This document shows, in pieces, positions 53,899 through 62,890 of a DNA stretch of 63,480 nucleotides (positions are counted from its first letter, which is position 1; every line of letters starts with the position of its first letter). Origin of the DNA: Nitrospirota bacterium (lineage in GTDB: Bacteria; Nitrospirota; Thermodesulfovibrionia; Thermodesulfovibrionales; UBA6898); assembly GCA_021811105.1 (NCBI GenBank), contig JAJZPM010000013.1, forward strand, positions 1-63,480, in the 5' to 3' direction. The translations under genes and the position numbers were made by a program. The notes under the pieces are model-generated. The model worked only from the letters and a program-made list of their open reading frames with translations. It had not been told where the DNA came from and did no database searches.

Positions 53899-54606
53899 AT
53901 GAACGACAAGAGGAGACACAAGAGATTTTCTGTCGACATCTTCGGGATCAACGGCAAGATTATGTTCGCCAACGAGGTCGAGATTCTTGATATCAGCTTG
54001 GGAGGGGTATCGCTCAAGGTGGACAGGAGACTGAATATCGGCACTGAATATGCCCTCAAGATGAGGAGCAATGACCAGATGATTTCGGTAAAAGGCTCCG
54101 TTGTGTGGTCGAAGATCAGCGGGACGAAAAAAGGCTCCCGGGGTGACGTGATCCCGATTTATTCGGCAGGCATTAGGTTCAATGACGTGCTGGGCGAAAA
54201 GGCCGAGGAGCTGGCCCGTTTCATCGAGCGCGTCACCAACTATACCCATGAAGAGGCGCACAGACTGAGCGGCCTGAGATTTAACATGCGGTTTCCGATA
54301 AGCGCACCCGGGAGAGCGGTCCTCGATCTGTCCGAGCATTATGCCTTAAAAAAGCTGAGCCTGGGCGGCATGCTCATCGAAAGCGCGGGGCCCCTCGCGA
54401 TAGAGGACAGGATCCCTATGGAGTTATTCCTTCCCGGGGAGCGCCGTATCCAATTTGTCGGCCGCATCGCCTCTTGTTTTACTGTCCCGGATGCGGATCC
54501 GTCGAAGTGCGATATAGGGATAGAGTTTTTAGAAATGCCCGTTAATGATAAGTCCGCGCTCAAAGAATTCATTTTTCTGCTCGACAAGTCCGGCGACGCA
54601 CCGTAA
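53899..54606 (+). CDS. double PilZ-domain protein
   Basis: 235 residues from ATG 53899, with GGGAG upstream. The first PilZ domain (about 1-105) has both c-di-GMP motifs: RRHKR and DISLGG. The second (about 120-230) has a weakened RxxxR-like RFNMRF, and KLSLGG in place of DxSxxG, so ligand binding is doubtful there. It is soluble and could link c-di-GMP to motility or polysaccharide output. It is the second PilZ-bearing gene in the window besides the PKS. The neighbour downstream is a small membrane protein. Confidence 0.8.
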   Translation: MNDKRRHKRFSVDIFGINGKIMFANEVEILDISLGGVSLKVDRRLNIGTEYALKMRSNDQMISVKGSVVWSKISGTKKGSRGDVIPIYSAGIRFNDVLGEKAEELARFIERVTNYTHEEAHRLSGLRFNMRFPISAPGRAVLDLSEHYALKKLSLGGMLIESAGPLAIEDRIPMELFLPGERRIQFVGRIASCFTVPDADPSKCDIGIEFLEMPVNDKSALKEFIFLLDKSGDAP

Positions 54607-54757
54607 TCCCTATTACCCTGGTATCCTGACGGCTCCCCTCCCCTGTCCCTTAACCTTTACGAGAAATGTTCTCAGGTCCGGATCGCCCGCACCCCTCTCT
54701 TGACTGCCGCCATAACTGGAAGTATTCTGGGAGAAAGAGATCCGAGAGGGGATACAC

Positions 54758-54940
54758 ATGACAAAAGGCCACGGGAAAGTCCTGTCGGTAGTCTTATTTA
54801 TCATCGCGGCACTTGTGCTGGTGAGATGGTTTGTTTCACTGGGGAGCGAGGAGGAAAGGAGTCTGGTGATCACCCTTCTGGAATCGATCTTCCTGATCTG
54901 GGCGGGCATCTTCTTCCTCAGGGGCAAATTCACCAATTAG
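54758..54940 (+). CDS. small two-helix membrane protein
   Basis: 60 residues with a GAGGGG ribosome site upstream. Two hydrophobic helices (VLSVVLFIIAALVLVRWF and LLESIFLIWAGIFFLRG) are joined by a short acidic loop. It ends in a small charged tail. I do not recognise a family. It is convergent with the GAF-HD-GYP gene. Confidence 0.65.
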   Translation: MTKGHGKVLSVVLFIIAALVLVRWFVSLGSEEERSLVITLLESIFLIWAGIFFLRGKFTN

Positions 54941-55060
54941 CGAGACGCATTCCGTGGGCCGTCATGAAAGCGGAGGACAGAGGGGCATCTTCCCGGCCAT
55001 CCACATAACGACATTTTTGATATGATACCTGCCGCGCTGTAAGCGCCATTGAGCGGCCGC

Positions 55061-57346
55061 TCATACTACGGGGGGTAAAGCAAAGTCTGCCAGAACGCTC
55101 TGAAGGGCATCTACAACCCTGGGGTCATAGATGGTCCCTGATCCCTGCTGTATCTCGCGAAAGGCATCCTCCTTTGAATATGTTTTCTTATGACGGCCGT
55201 TCCTGGTCATAGCGCAAAATGCATCAACGACGGAGAGTACCCGTGCTACGAAAGGAATCTCCTCACCTCTTAGCCTTTCCGGATAGCCGGTCCCGTCGAA
55301 CCGCTCATGGTGATGGATGATCGCCTTCTTCACGCCTTCGGAAAATTCAAAATGATTGATCAATCCTACAGTCGTATGCGGATGCGCCTTAAGGGAGCAG
55401 ATTTCGGAGGGGGAGAGATTCCGCCCTTTTTCGGTGATCTCATCGATGAGCACCACCCCGAGATCATAGATGACCGAGACGTAAAGAGCCTGTCTTAAGT
55501 CTTGCTCGGCAGCCCCCAGTTTATTCATAATTGCGTTCATCAGGTCAGGCAGAAGACCGTCTTTCTTGTGATATTTCCTTCCCGCATTCAGAAGGCCCTC
55601 AAAAGAGGTAATAAACTCGTTCAGCTCGTCTCCGCTGAAGTCGCCCGAGTACAGCTTGCCCATAAAATATGATATGCGTTCATTGAATGCCTCGGCTATG
55701 TAAAGGTCTTGCTTCGTGAAAGTACGTTGCGATTTCTTGTTGTTGAGATTTATCACTCCTATTACTTTGCCGTTGACCTTCAAGGGGAGTGAAAGAAGAG
55801 AACTTGTATTATAAAGGGGAATGCTTTTCCTTTCGAAGCGTGGATCTTTTTCGATATCTTCGATCAGGAGCGGCTTTCCCTCGAAGGCGACCCACCCTGA
55901 GATACTGTCGCCGATTTTTATCCTCGTCTGCCTGATTATTGAGTCATCGAGTCCCTTCGCGCATTTGATGAAAAGCTCATCGATGAGCTCGTCCGTGAGC
56001 ATAATGGAACATACCTTCAGGTTCATCAGGGAGGAGATGAGCTCCACAAACATCTCCATGGTGGCATCGGCAACCGCCTCTATCTTTTGCCTGATGCTCT
56101 TCGGAATAGCCAATGAGATCGTGGAGCCGCTGTCCGTGATCGAGGAATCGAGCCTCCACCTGTGGATCTCCGTAATTCTTCTGGCGAGGTACAGCCTCGA
56201 CTTTTCCTCTGAATGCTCCTCCTGAAACACATGTAACGGCCGACCACCGCCACTCATGAATGACTCCGGCAGCTGCCTGGGAAGTACAAGGTCGACGTGT
56301 ACAAAGTCCTTCTCGTAGACGTTCATCTCTATCCTGTCTCCCGGCGCCAGATAGCTGCCCAAACCTTTTATCATATTGATGAATAACTGGATTACCCGCA
56401 CCTTATCTCCGACGATATGCGAAATATTTTTTTGGATGGTAATCGTCAACTGGAGATTCCTTCTCATGAGAAAAGTCTCCAGAAGTCTGGAATTGAGCAC
56501 CTCATTATTGAGAAGGGAAGGAAGGTCTATGACGGACTTCTTCATGATCCTGGTCTCATCTTCGAGCCTCAGGAAATTAAGGAGATTTTCGACGCTGTTG
56601 CCAAGATGGTCCGTTTCATGCGCGATGATATCGAAGAACTCCAGCCTCTTTTCCTTTCCCACATGCTTGTTCTGTCCCAGATAGTATATGGCACCCTTAA
56701 TGGAATTAAGCGGCGTGCGGAGTTCGTGCGATATCCGGGTGAAAAATTCGGTTTTCGACTCGTCGGACTCTATAAGTTTCTTGTTTATCTCTTCAAGCTC
56801 GGCGGCTTTTGATCGCAGCTGGGTCATCAGAAAGGCGTTCTCAAGGGTAATCGCGGCCTGGTTTGAGATGATTTTCAGGAGTGCAAATTCATCTTCTGTA
56901 AAGGGTTCTCCGTTCTTCTTGTCATTGATGTTGAAGACACCTAGCAATCTGTTTTTGCATATGACCGGACATGAGATGAAAGACTTGGTCCTGTAATGAT
57001 TCCTCCTTTTCGATCTGAACCTCTTGTCCCCGTCAATATCCTGGACCAGGATAGGTCGCCGATTCCTGGCTACCACACCGGCAATGCCTTCACCTATCTT
57101 TTCCTTGTAGATATTGATCAATTGAATGTCGACTCCTCTTGCCGCACGTATAAAGAGTTCTCCGCATTCGTTGATCAGCATCAGGGAGCCTTTCTCGGCA
57201 TTCGTGTAATTTATGGCTAGGTCCAGCATGAGGTTCGCCACAGCGTCGACATTGTCGGTGACTACTATGGCATTGGAGATTTCCTCAAGAATTGAGAACT
57301 TTTTTTCGGCGAGCTCAGGATTATCCATCAAAAAATTATAAATCAT
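55061..57346 (-). CDS. GAF - degenerate kinase - GAF - HD-GYP signalling protein
   Basis: 761 residues, soluble. Domains: GAF (about 20-172), HisKA helix pair with phospho-His207 in RISHELRTPLNS (195-265), an ATPase-like segment whose N-box (FINMIKGLGSYL) and G-boxes are worn down (310-415), a second GAF (425-558), and HD-GYP (615-755). The HD-GYP part keeps GYP (687-689) and HHHERFDGTGYP but has Tyr627-Asp628 where the catalytic His-Asp should be. So neither kinase nor phosphodiesterase activity is assured; it may be a c-di-GMP or phosphorylation sensor. It is convergent with the small membrane gene and divergent from the exopolysaccharide cluster. Confidence 0.85.
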   Translation of the reverse strand: MIYNFLMDNPELAEKKFSILEEISNAIVVTDNVDAVANLMLDLAINYTNAEKGSLMLINECGELFIRAARGVDIQLINIYKEKIGEGIAGVVARNRRPILVQDIDGDKRFRSKRRNHYRTKSFISCPVICKNRLLGVFNINDKKNGEPFTEDEFALLKIISNQAAITLENAFLMTQLRSKAAELEEINKKLIESDESKTEFFTRISHELRTPLNSIKGAIYYLGQNKHVGKEKRLEFFDIIAHETDHLGNSVENLLNFLRLEDETRIMKKSVIDLPSLLNNEVLNSRLLETFLMRRNLQLTITIQKNISHIVGDKVRVIQLFINMIKGLGSYLAPGDRIEMNVYEKDFVHVDLVLPRQLPESFMSGGGRPLHVFQEEHSEEKSRLYLARRITEIHRWRLDSSITDSGSTISLAIPKSIRQKIEAVADATMEMFVELISSLMNLKVCSIMLTDELIDELFIKCAKGLDDSIIRQTRIKIGDSISGWVAFEGKPLLIEDIEKDPRFERKSIPLYNTSSLLSLPLKVNGKVIGVINLNNKKSQRTFTKQDLYIAEAFNERISYFMGKLYSGDFSGDELNEFITSFEGLLNAGRKYHKKDGLLPDLMNAIMNKLGAAEQDLRQALYVSVIYDLGVVLIDEITEKGRNLSPSEICSLKAHPHTTVGLINHFEFSEGVKKAIIHHHERFDGTGYPERLRGEEIPFVARVLSVVDAFCAMTRNGRHKKTYSKEDAFREIQQGSGTIYDPRVVDALQSVLADFALPPVV

Positions 57347-57640
57347 ATTGGCTCCGGTGATTCAACCCCTTTTTTACGTGCAGCCCGTCCGGTTCCTCTC
57401 TTCTGAGAAGTTTGAGTCGTCGTGCGACACCCGATTATGAAGAAAATTTCATACTTCCCTTATAATGCAAGAAATATACCCAAACAGGGGACTATCTATT
57501 CCCCCTGCCCCCGATGGCCATTTGGAGCGGTTGCGGCGTGGTGACTCACCAGGGAAAAAGCTATTTTTGCCGTCAGGGCGAGGTCTTCGCGTCAAAATGT
57601 ATCTGAATGCAACACAAAAAAATGTTTCTGTCCAGGGAGC

Positions 57641-57657
57641 TGTATCTAAAAGATACA
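57641..57657. promoter_or_regulatory. palindrome TGTATCT-AAA-AGATACA, possible activator site
   Basis: Perfect 7-bp arms around 3 bases, 139 bases upstream of the sigma-54 promoter. This is the usual distance range for an enhancer-binding protein. No protein can be assigned. Confidence 0.4.
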
Positions 57658-57795
57658 TGTCCGGCCGTTTTTTCATCTAAGGCCGGCCGGCTCAACAAGA
57701 GGACATAGACTCCATCCGCGATAAGTCATTAATAATGGCTCCTTTTGTGGTAGTTGCAATCTGTCCTTCTGTTCTGGATGCTAGGGACGGGAGCA

Positions 57796-57811
57796 TGGCA
57801 TAAGTTTTGCA
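57796..57811 (+). promoter_or_regulatory. sigma-54 promoter TGGCAT-AAGTT-TTGCA
   Basis: GG (57797-57798) and GC (57809-57810) are exactly 10 bases apart, inside a consensus-like TGGCA...TTGCA. Transcription would start near 57822, ahead of the exopolysaccharide export gene. It needs an activator from the NtrC/enhancer-binding family. Confidence 0.6.
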
Positions 57812-57857
57812 GAATATCAGAGCATGAATCGCTATGCAATGCGGGAGGCATTAACTG

Positions 57858-58952
57858 GTGGGCCGGAAATCGTTTCCTCAGTGCACGAAATTTGAATTTT
57901 CAGATATGAAACGCAAAATCGGCATAATACTACACAACGAACTAATTGGAGGAGTCATTATTGTCCTGATTTTCTTCTTCCTCGTACTGACTTCCTGCGC
58001 ATCCAATGAGGACCTCACCCGTGCCGCGCTGCTGAAGTACAATTCGCCGGCACCGGCAGTGAACGATACCCTGAACGGCAAAATCGTCCGGGACAGCGTG
58101 GAAGCCGGAAAGGGGCACTCGTCCGCCGATTACCAGATAGGGCCGGAAGACCTGCTCGAAATCGAGGTCTTTCAGGTTCCTGATTTAAAAACGGTAGCGA
58201 GGGTAAGCGCACGCGGGTATATCAAGTTGCCCCTGGTGGACGAGCTCAAGGCTGGGGGCGAGACGGTCTCCGAACTCGAGTCGCTCATTGCAGAGAAATT
58301 GCAGAAGTACGTAAAAGAGCCCGTAGTCAGTGTATTTGTCAAGGAATACCGCAGCCAGCAGATTTCCGTTCTGGGAGCAGTAAAGAATCCCCAGGTATAT
58401 TATGTGGCGGGCCAGAAATATTTACTCGACATGCTCTCTTTGTCCGGGGGACTGAGCCCGGAGGCGGGCAGTGTCTGCATAATCCAGACGATGCCGAGGG
58501 GTGCATCAGGGGATGGCTCCAGGGAGAAGATCGTCATTGATCTGGATGCATTATTGATAAATGGGCAGGCCGAACTGAACATACCGATACATTCAGGCGA
58601 CGTGATTCAGGTACCCAAGAGGGGAATATTCTTTGTCACCGGAGCGGTGGGACAGAGCGGAGAGTTTCAGCTACAGGGCAAGCCCACAGTAACTCAGGCC
58701 CTCAGCATGGCAAAAGGCTTGAGTTATGAAGCCTCGCATTCCGGTATAAAGATTTACCGGGATACCGGCAAGCCCGAAAGGGAAATTGTTACAGTCGATT
58801 ATGACGATATTCTAGCGGGAAAGGTACGCGATCCCGAGGTCAAAGACAAAGATATCATCATCGTTTCCAGCAGTACGATAAAGAGTATCCTGAGGGGGAT
58901 TGCGGGTACTCTTAATTTCGGTGCCTTCAGTTTGGGGGGGAGAGGATTTTAA
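57858..58952 (+). CDS. polysaccharide export lipoprotein (Wza-like)
   Basis: 364 residues from GTG 57858, with GGGAGG 9 bases upstream; ATG 57906 is an alternative without a ribosome site. A hydrophobic segment (IVLIFFFLVLTSC) ends in a lipobox, so it is a lipoprotein. The poly_export domain starts SADYQIGPEDLLEIEVFQVP and SLBB-like domains follow (ISVLGAVKNPQVYYVAG, FVTGAVGQSGEFQLQGKPTV). It forms the outer-membrane channel for exopolysaccharide. It is first in the cluster with the tyrosine kinase. Confidence 0.92.
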   Translation: MGRKSFPQCTKFEFSDMKRKIGIILHNELIGGVIIVLIFFFLVLTSCASNEDLTRAALLKYNSPAPAVNDTLNGKIVRDSVEAGKGHSSADYQIGPEDLLEIEVFQVPDLKTVARVSARGYIKLPLVDELKAGGETVSELESLIAEKLQKYVKEPVVSVFVKEYRSQQISVLGAVKNPQVYYVAGQKYLLDMLSLSGGLSPEAGSVCIIQTMPRGASGDGSREKIVIDLDALLINGQAELNIPIHSGDVIQVPKRGIFFVTGAVGQSGEFQLQGKPTVTQALSMAKGLSYEASHSGIKIYRDTGKPEREIVTVDYDDILAGKVRDPEVKDKDIIIVSSSTIKSILRGIAGTLNFGAFSLGGRGF

Positions 58953-58962
58953 GGATAACAGC

Positions 58963-61251
58963 ATGTACGATATGCAGAGGAAAAATGACAGGCATGGTCA
59001 GCAGGCCGACGTGAAACCGTGCGAGCCTCAGATCGTCCCTCCTGCTCAGTATGCCAGATATCCTGATTATCAGCCTGCAGAAGACGTGCATTTAAGAGAT
59101 TATCTTGGCGTGATTCTTAAGAGGAAATGGATAGTGCTGTCTTTTTTGGCATCCGTTTTGGTTGCCACGGTCATCTTTACCGCCATGATGATACCCGTCT
59201 ATAAGTCCACTGTTGTCATCAAGATCGATAAACAGGGTCCCGACGTCATTCCCTATAAGAATCTGACCGACATTAGTGGGGACGAATCTGAAACGCAGAA
59301 GGAAATACTGAAAAGCCGAAATCTAGCGGAACGGGTAATCCGGGAGCTTAACCTTGACAAAAGCAGCGGCTTTTTGCCAGTAGAGAGCAAACTCTCTGCT
59401 ATGATAGGTGCCGTCACTGATCCGATAGAGAGGGTTATCATGAGTGCAATGTCATTCATGTCAACGAGCGAGAAGAAGAAACACACAAACCCGGGAGTGC
59501 AAACAAACGATCCTACCAAAGAAGCGGTTCCTGTATATCTGAGCAACGCCCTGATAGCCAGACTGGAAGTTGTACCGGTAAAGAACTCGGAGCTGTTAAA
59601 GGTAAGTTTCTCATCCAACGACCCGGAGATTTCGATGACGGTGGCCAACGCCGTTGCCGACCAATACATAGGCTACGACCTTGACAGCAGGGTCGATGCA
59701 GGCAAGGAGGCAAAGGAGTTCCTTGAAAAGCAAATAGAAAGCGCAAAGCTGAAGGTGGAAGTATCCGAAGAGCTCCTTAACAAGTATGCCTCGCAAAATG
59801 AAATCATATTCGTTGACAACAATAAAAACAGCGTGATCGGCACGAAACTCGGAGAAATCTCATCTGCGTTGAGTGCGGAATCCACTGCGAGAATGCAGAA
59901 GGAGGCCCTGTACCGGCAGATAAAGGAATCGGGGACAAACAATCCCGTCATCCTCAATAACGGACTGATCCAGAGTCTCCGGAACCAATATGCTACGCTA
60001 CAAGCAGAGTACAGCAACCTTTCGAGGACCTTCACTCCGGATTATCCGAAGATGAAAAACCTGAAGAGCCAGCTGGATGCGATTCATTCCAGCATAGAGC
60101 GCGAAAAGTCAAACCTCATCAAATCCGTGGAGTCCGATTACCGGGCCTCACTGAAAAAGGAGGCATATCTGAAATCCGCCCTGGAAGCGCAAAAAACGAA
60201 GGTGCTGGATTTTCAGGAACGTGCCGTCCAGTACCAGACGCTTCTGAGAGAAGTCGAAGTCAACAAAGAATTGCACAATAGCTTGCTGAAGAAGCTGAAC
60301 GAGGTGGGAGTAGCGGCTCTCAGCAAATCGACCAATATCCAGATCGTCGACCGGGCGTTGTACCCGAAACGGCCTGACAAGCCGGATAAGCTGCAGAACT
60401 TTCTCCTTTCGATCATATTTGGCCTGATCGGCGGTGCAGGACTCGCCTTCCTGGTGGAATATTTCGACAATACCGTGAAGGACACGGGCGAAATCGAAAA
60501 CAGGATGCGCCTTCCTTCTTTGGGGATGATCCCTTTCCAGCCTCAGTTGAATGCGGAAAGAAGACCGAAGGTAATAAGCTCGGACGTATCAAACCCGATC
60601 GCAGAAGCTTTCCGCTCGATCAGCACATTTATCATGTTGTCGTCGTCCATAAAGCCGCCCAAAACCATACTCGTCACTAGTCCAGGGGAAAAAGAGGGCA
60701 AAACCACCATCTGCATAAATATTGCTTCGGCACTTTCGGAGTCTCTCGGCAAAGGTATCATCATAGATGCCGACATGCGAAGGCCCAAGCTGCACCATTC
60801 TTTTGGGGTGGATAATAAGACAGGCCTTTCTACCTGTCTTTCCGGCCTTGCCGAGTTCAGCGGCATTGACGGCACACTTATAAAACCGACTTCGGTGCCC
60901 GGCTTGGATATCCTCACGGCGGGACCGATGCCGCCGAATCCGTCCCGTTTGCTGCACTCAATAAGGATGAAGTATTTGCTCGAAGCATTATATGATATCT
61001 TCAACTTTGTCATTATCGACGCTCCTCCTCTCATGGGAATGCCTGACAGTATGTTGCTCAGCAGCATCGTAGATGGAACGATTCTTGTGGTAAAGGCGGG
61101 CGAGACGCCGAGAAATGCGATCGCCTCAGCAAAACAGATATTCGGCAGCGTAAATAGCAACCTCTTAGGGGTCGTGCTAAACGGCGTGAAAATGACCGAT
61201 TTGAAGTATGGGTCTTATTCACATTATTTCTCATCGTATTTCAAGGAATAG
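58963..61251 (+). CDS. Wzc-like chain-length/tyrosine autokinase fusion
   Basis: 762 residues from ATG 58963, with AAGGAT upstream. Wzz part: membrane helix (WIVLSFLASVLVATVIFTAM), periplasmic coiled coils (about 200-470), and a second helix (NFLLSIIFGLIGGAGLAFLV). BY-kinase part: Walker A (SPGEKEGKTTICINIAS), Walker A' (IIIDADMRRPKL) and Walker B (FVIIDAPPL). The C-terminus has a tyrosine cluster at 749, 752, 755 and 759. It controls polymer length and export by cycling phosphorylation, with the phosphatase downstream. All motifs are intact. Confidence 0.94.
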   Translation: MYDMQRKNDRHGQQADVKPCEPQIVPPAQYARYPDYQPAEDVHLRDYLGVILKRKWIVLSFLASVLVATVIFTAMMIPVYKSTVVIKIDKQGPDVIPYKNLTDISGDESETQKEILKSRNLAERVIRELNLDKSSGFLPVESKLSAMIGAVTDPIERVIMSAMSFMSTSEKKKHTNPGVQTNDPTKEAVPVYLSNALIARLEVVPVKNSELLKVSFSSNDPEISMTVANAVADQYIGYDLDSRVDAGKEAKEFLEKQIESAKLKVEVSEELLNKYASQNEIIFVDNNKNSVIGTKLGEISSALSAESTARMQKEALYRQIKESGTNNPVILNNGLIQSLRNQYATLQAEYSNLSRTFTPDYPKMKNLKSQLDAIHSSIEREKSNLIKSVESDYRASLKKEAYLKSALEAQKTKVLDFQERAVQYQTLLREVEVNKELHNSLLKKLNEVGVAALSKSTNIQIVDRALYPKRPDKPDKLQNFLLSIIFGLIGGAGLAFLVEYFDNTVKDTGEIENRMRLPSLGMIPFQPQLNAERRPKVISSDVSNPIAEAFRSISTFIMLSSSIKPPKTILVTSPGEKEGKTTICINIASALSESLGKGIIIDADMRRPKLHHSFGVDNKTGLSTCLSGLAEFSGIDGTLIKPTSVPGLDILTAGPMPPNPSRLLHSIRMKYLLEALYDIFNFVIIDAPPLMGMPDSMLLSSIVDGTILVVKAGETPRNAIASAKQIFGSVNSNLLGVVLNGVKMTDLKYGSYSHYFSSYFKE

Positions 61252-61320
61252 GGCCTTCAGTCAAAGGCGATCAGTTTATTCCACGATAACACAAACGATA
61301 TGAATGTGGTCTGGTGAGGG

Positions 61321-61923
61321 ATGCGTATAGCTTCGAGCGGGACCCCAAAAAAGGAGGGCCGGGAATTTCAGTCGCTTTTGGCGGCAAGCCTTATATCGAG
61401 ATTTGAAAAGATTTCGGATGAAGAGGTTTATGATAAGGCATCGAGGTGCTTCGACTTTCTTTTAGATGTCCGGGAATCCCGGGAGGCCGCAAAAAAACTC
61501 GCTTTACTGACAGACAGGGCGATCCCATCGTTGCAACAGGCTGCAGGATCAGTGATCGATCGTCTCCTTTTCAACAGAAACAATGACCCGTATGTCTCCC
61601 TGGGGCTGCCACCTTACGCAGGCAAGTCGGAAGCGAAAGATAGATGGAAGCGTCTCATCGTCCTGTACCACCCGGACAAGTATCCGAACCAGAGAGAATA
61701 TGAAGAAAGAGCAAAAAAAATAAACGAAGCCTATGAAGAGATACGGAAAGAAGCCAAGATGTGCAATTCCCGTGACATCGTTACTCACACCTCCATGGCA
61801 AATCCGCTACAATCAGAAACGGCCCTCTACCGCCGGCACCTGAAGCGCGTGCCGACCTTCACTCTGGCGCTGGCGATTTTTATCGTTGTGCTCTCGATAT
61901 TGCTTTTCATAAATGCATATTGA
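61321..61923 (+). CDS. membrane-anchored J-domain protein
   Basis: 200 residues. A central J domain (about 90-145) has PYVSLGLPPYAGKSEAKDRW and the HPD motif in VLYHPDKYPNQREYEERAKK. One C-terminal membrane helix (FTLALAIFIVVLSILLFINA) anchors it in the inner membrane. The N-terminal 90 residues are helical and unfamiliar. It would recruit DnaK to the membrane. Its place between kinase and phosphatase of an exopolysaccharide cluster is unusual and suggests a role in assembling that machine. The ATG is preceded closely by GAGGG. Confidence 0.8.
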   Translation: MRIASSGTPKKEGREFQSLLAASLISRFEKISDEEVYDKASRCFDFLLDVRESREAAKKLALLTDRAIPSLQQAAGSVIDRLLFNRNNDPYVSLGLPPYAGKSEAKDRWKRLIVLYHPDKYPNQREYEERAKKINEAYEEIRKEAKMCNSRDIVTHTSMANPLQSETALYRRHLKRVPTFTLALAIFIVVLSILLFINAY

Positions 61924-62019
61924 AGACATAGGACACTACTATGAAATATAATGGCCGGTTATACTCAATTATGGACATATCTCCGTTCCTCCCGCCATGC
62001 GGCAAATCGCATATCAGCC

Positions 62020-62736
62020 ATGATGAATAACTTTTTTGACATACACTGCCATTTCCTCCCAAACCTGGATGAAGGGCCATCTACGACAGAAGAGTCCGTC
62101 AAAATGCTTCAGCTTGCCCAGGCGGACGGCATTGTGGGCATAGTCGCCACGCCTCATATCATAGCGGGCCTTTACAATAACACGAAGGAAATTATCGATA
62201 GCGCGATCACGGAATTAAAAAAGTTCACGAATCATGTCCCGCTTTATTCCGGTGCTGAGATTCGGATCGACAGAGACCTCGTCGCCAGAGTCGCAGACGG
62301 TGAACTCCCCCTTATAAACAACAAAAAATTTCTTCTTTTGGAATTGCCCGCATATGTGATCCCTCCAGTTCTCCAACTGGAAAATATCGTCAAGTGCTTG
62401 GTAAAGAATCACATAGTCCCCATTTTTGCACACCCTGAAAGAAATATCCCCATACTTAAAGATTTGTCGATCATGGAAAAACTAATACGATGCGGGGCCC
62501 TCTTTCAGGTCACCGCCATGAGTCTCAAAGATTCCTCGCTCCAGAGACCTGCCCTCAAGATGATCAGGAAGGGATATGTCCATGCGGTGGCCTCCGATGC
62601 CCATGACGTTGAGAGGAGACCGCCGATTCTCTCAATCGCCTATGAAATAATTGCAAAAAATTTCGATAGAGATATGGCAAATAAACTGTTTAAGCACAAT
62701 CCTCTGAAAATAATTCAGGGAGGAAATGTGGGATAA
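62020..62736 (+). CDS. PHP-family tyrosine-protein phosphatase (CpsB/YwqE-like)
   Basis: 238 residues from ATG 62020; an upstream frame to 61951 adds sequence unlike the family. The start MMNNFFDIHCHFLPNLDEGP has the HxH metal motif of PHP phosphatases. IFAHPERNIPILKD and VASDAHDVERRPP give the other metal ligands. It dephosphorylates the BY-kinase C-terminus, balancing exopolysaccharide chain control. It is last in the cluster. Confidence 0.9.
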   Translation: MMNNFFDIHCHFLPNLDEGPSTTEESVKMLQLAQADGIVGIVATPHIIAGLYNNTKEIIDSAITELKKFTNHVPLYSGAEIRIDRDLVARVADGELPLINNKKFLLLELPAYVIPPVLQLENIVKCLVKNHIVPIFAHPERNIPILKDLSIMEKLIRCGALFQVTAMSLKDSSLQRPALKMIRKGYVHAVASDAHDVERRPPILSIAYEIIAKNFDRDMANKLFKHNPLKIIQGGNVG

Positions 62737-62819
62737 AGTCCGGTAAGATATCGATTCGGATTCGGCAGAGCGCACGACTCTGCAGTGACTCCGGATGTCA
62801 CGCCTTCTTTCCGATAATG

Positions 62820-62857
62820 AGAAGCGCATTACCCCGCCGGTTGGATAATGCGCTTCT
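62820..62857. terminator. 12-bp hairpin after the exopolysaccharide cluster
   Basis: AGAAGCGCATTA and TAATGCGCTTCT pair around a 14-base loop. It is placed between convergent genes and followed by TTGGGATCATTTCC, so it is a likely terminator for both, without a strong T-run. Confidence 0.55.
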
Positions 62858-62890
62858 TTGGGATCATTTCCTCAGCGCTTTGCTCTTACT

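Larger units (their letters stand above)
57347..57857. other. 511-base regulatory region between the HD-GYP and exopolysaccharide genes
   Basis: No convincing gene lies here; short frames on both strands lack start signals and coding bias. It contains a palindrome TGTATCT-AAA-AGATACA (57641-57657), a possible binding site for the needed activator, and a sigma-54 promoter (57796-57811). The size leaves room for enhancer sites. Confidence 0.5.

Noticed and set aside
57449-57680. Short frames on both strands before the exopolysaccharide cluster
   Set aside because: No start signals or coding bias; they overlap each other and the likely regulatory palindrome.
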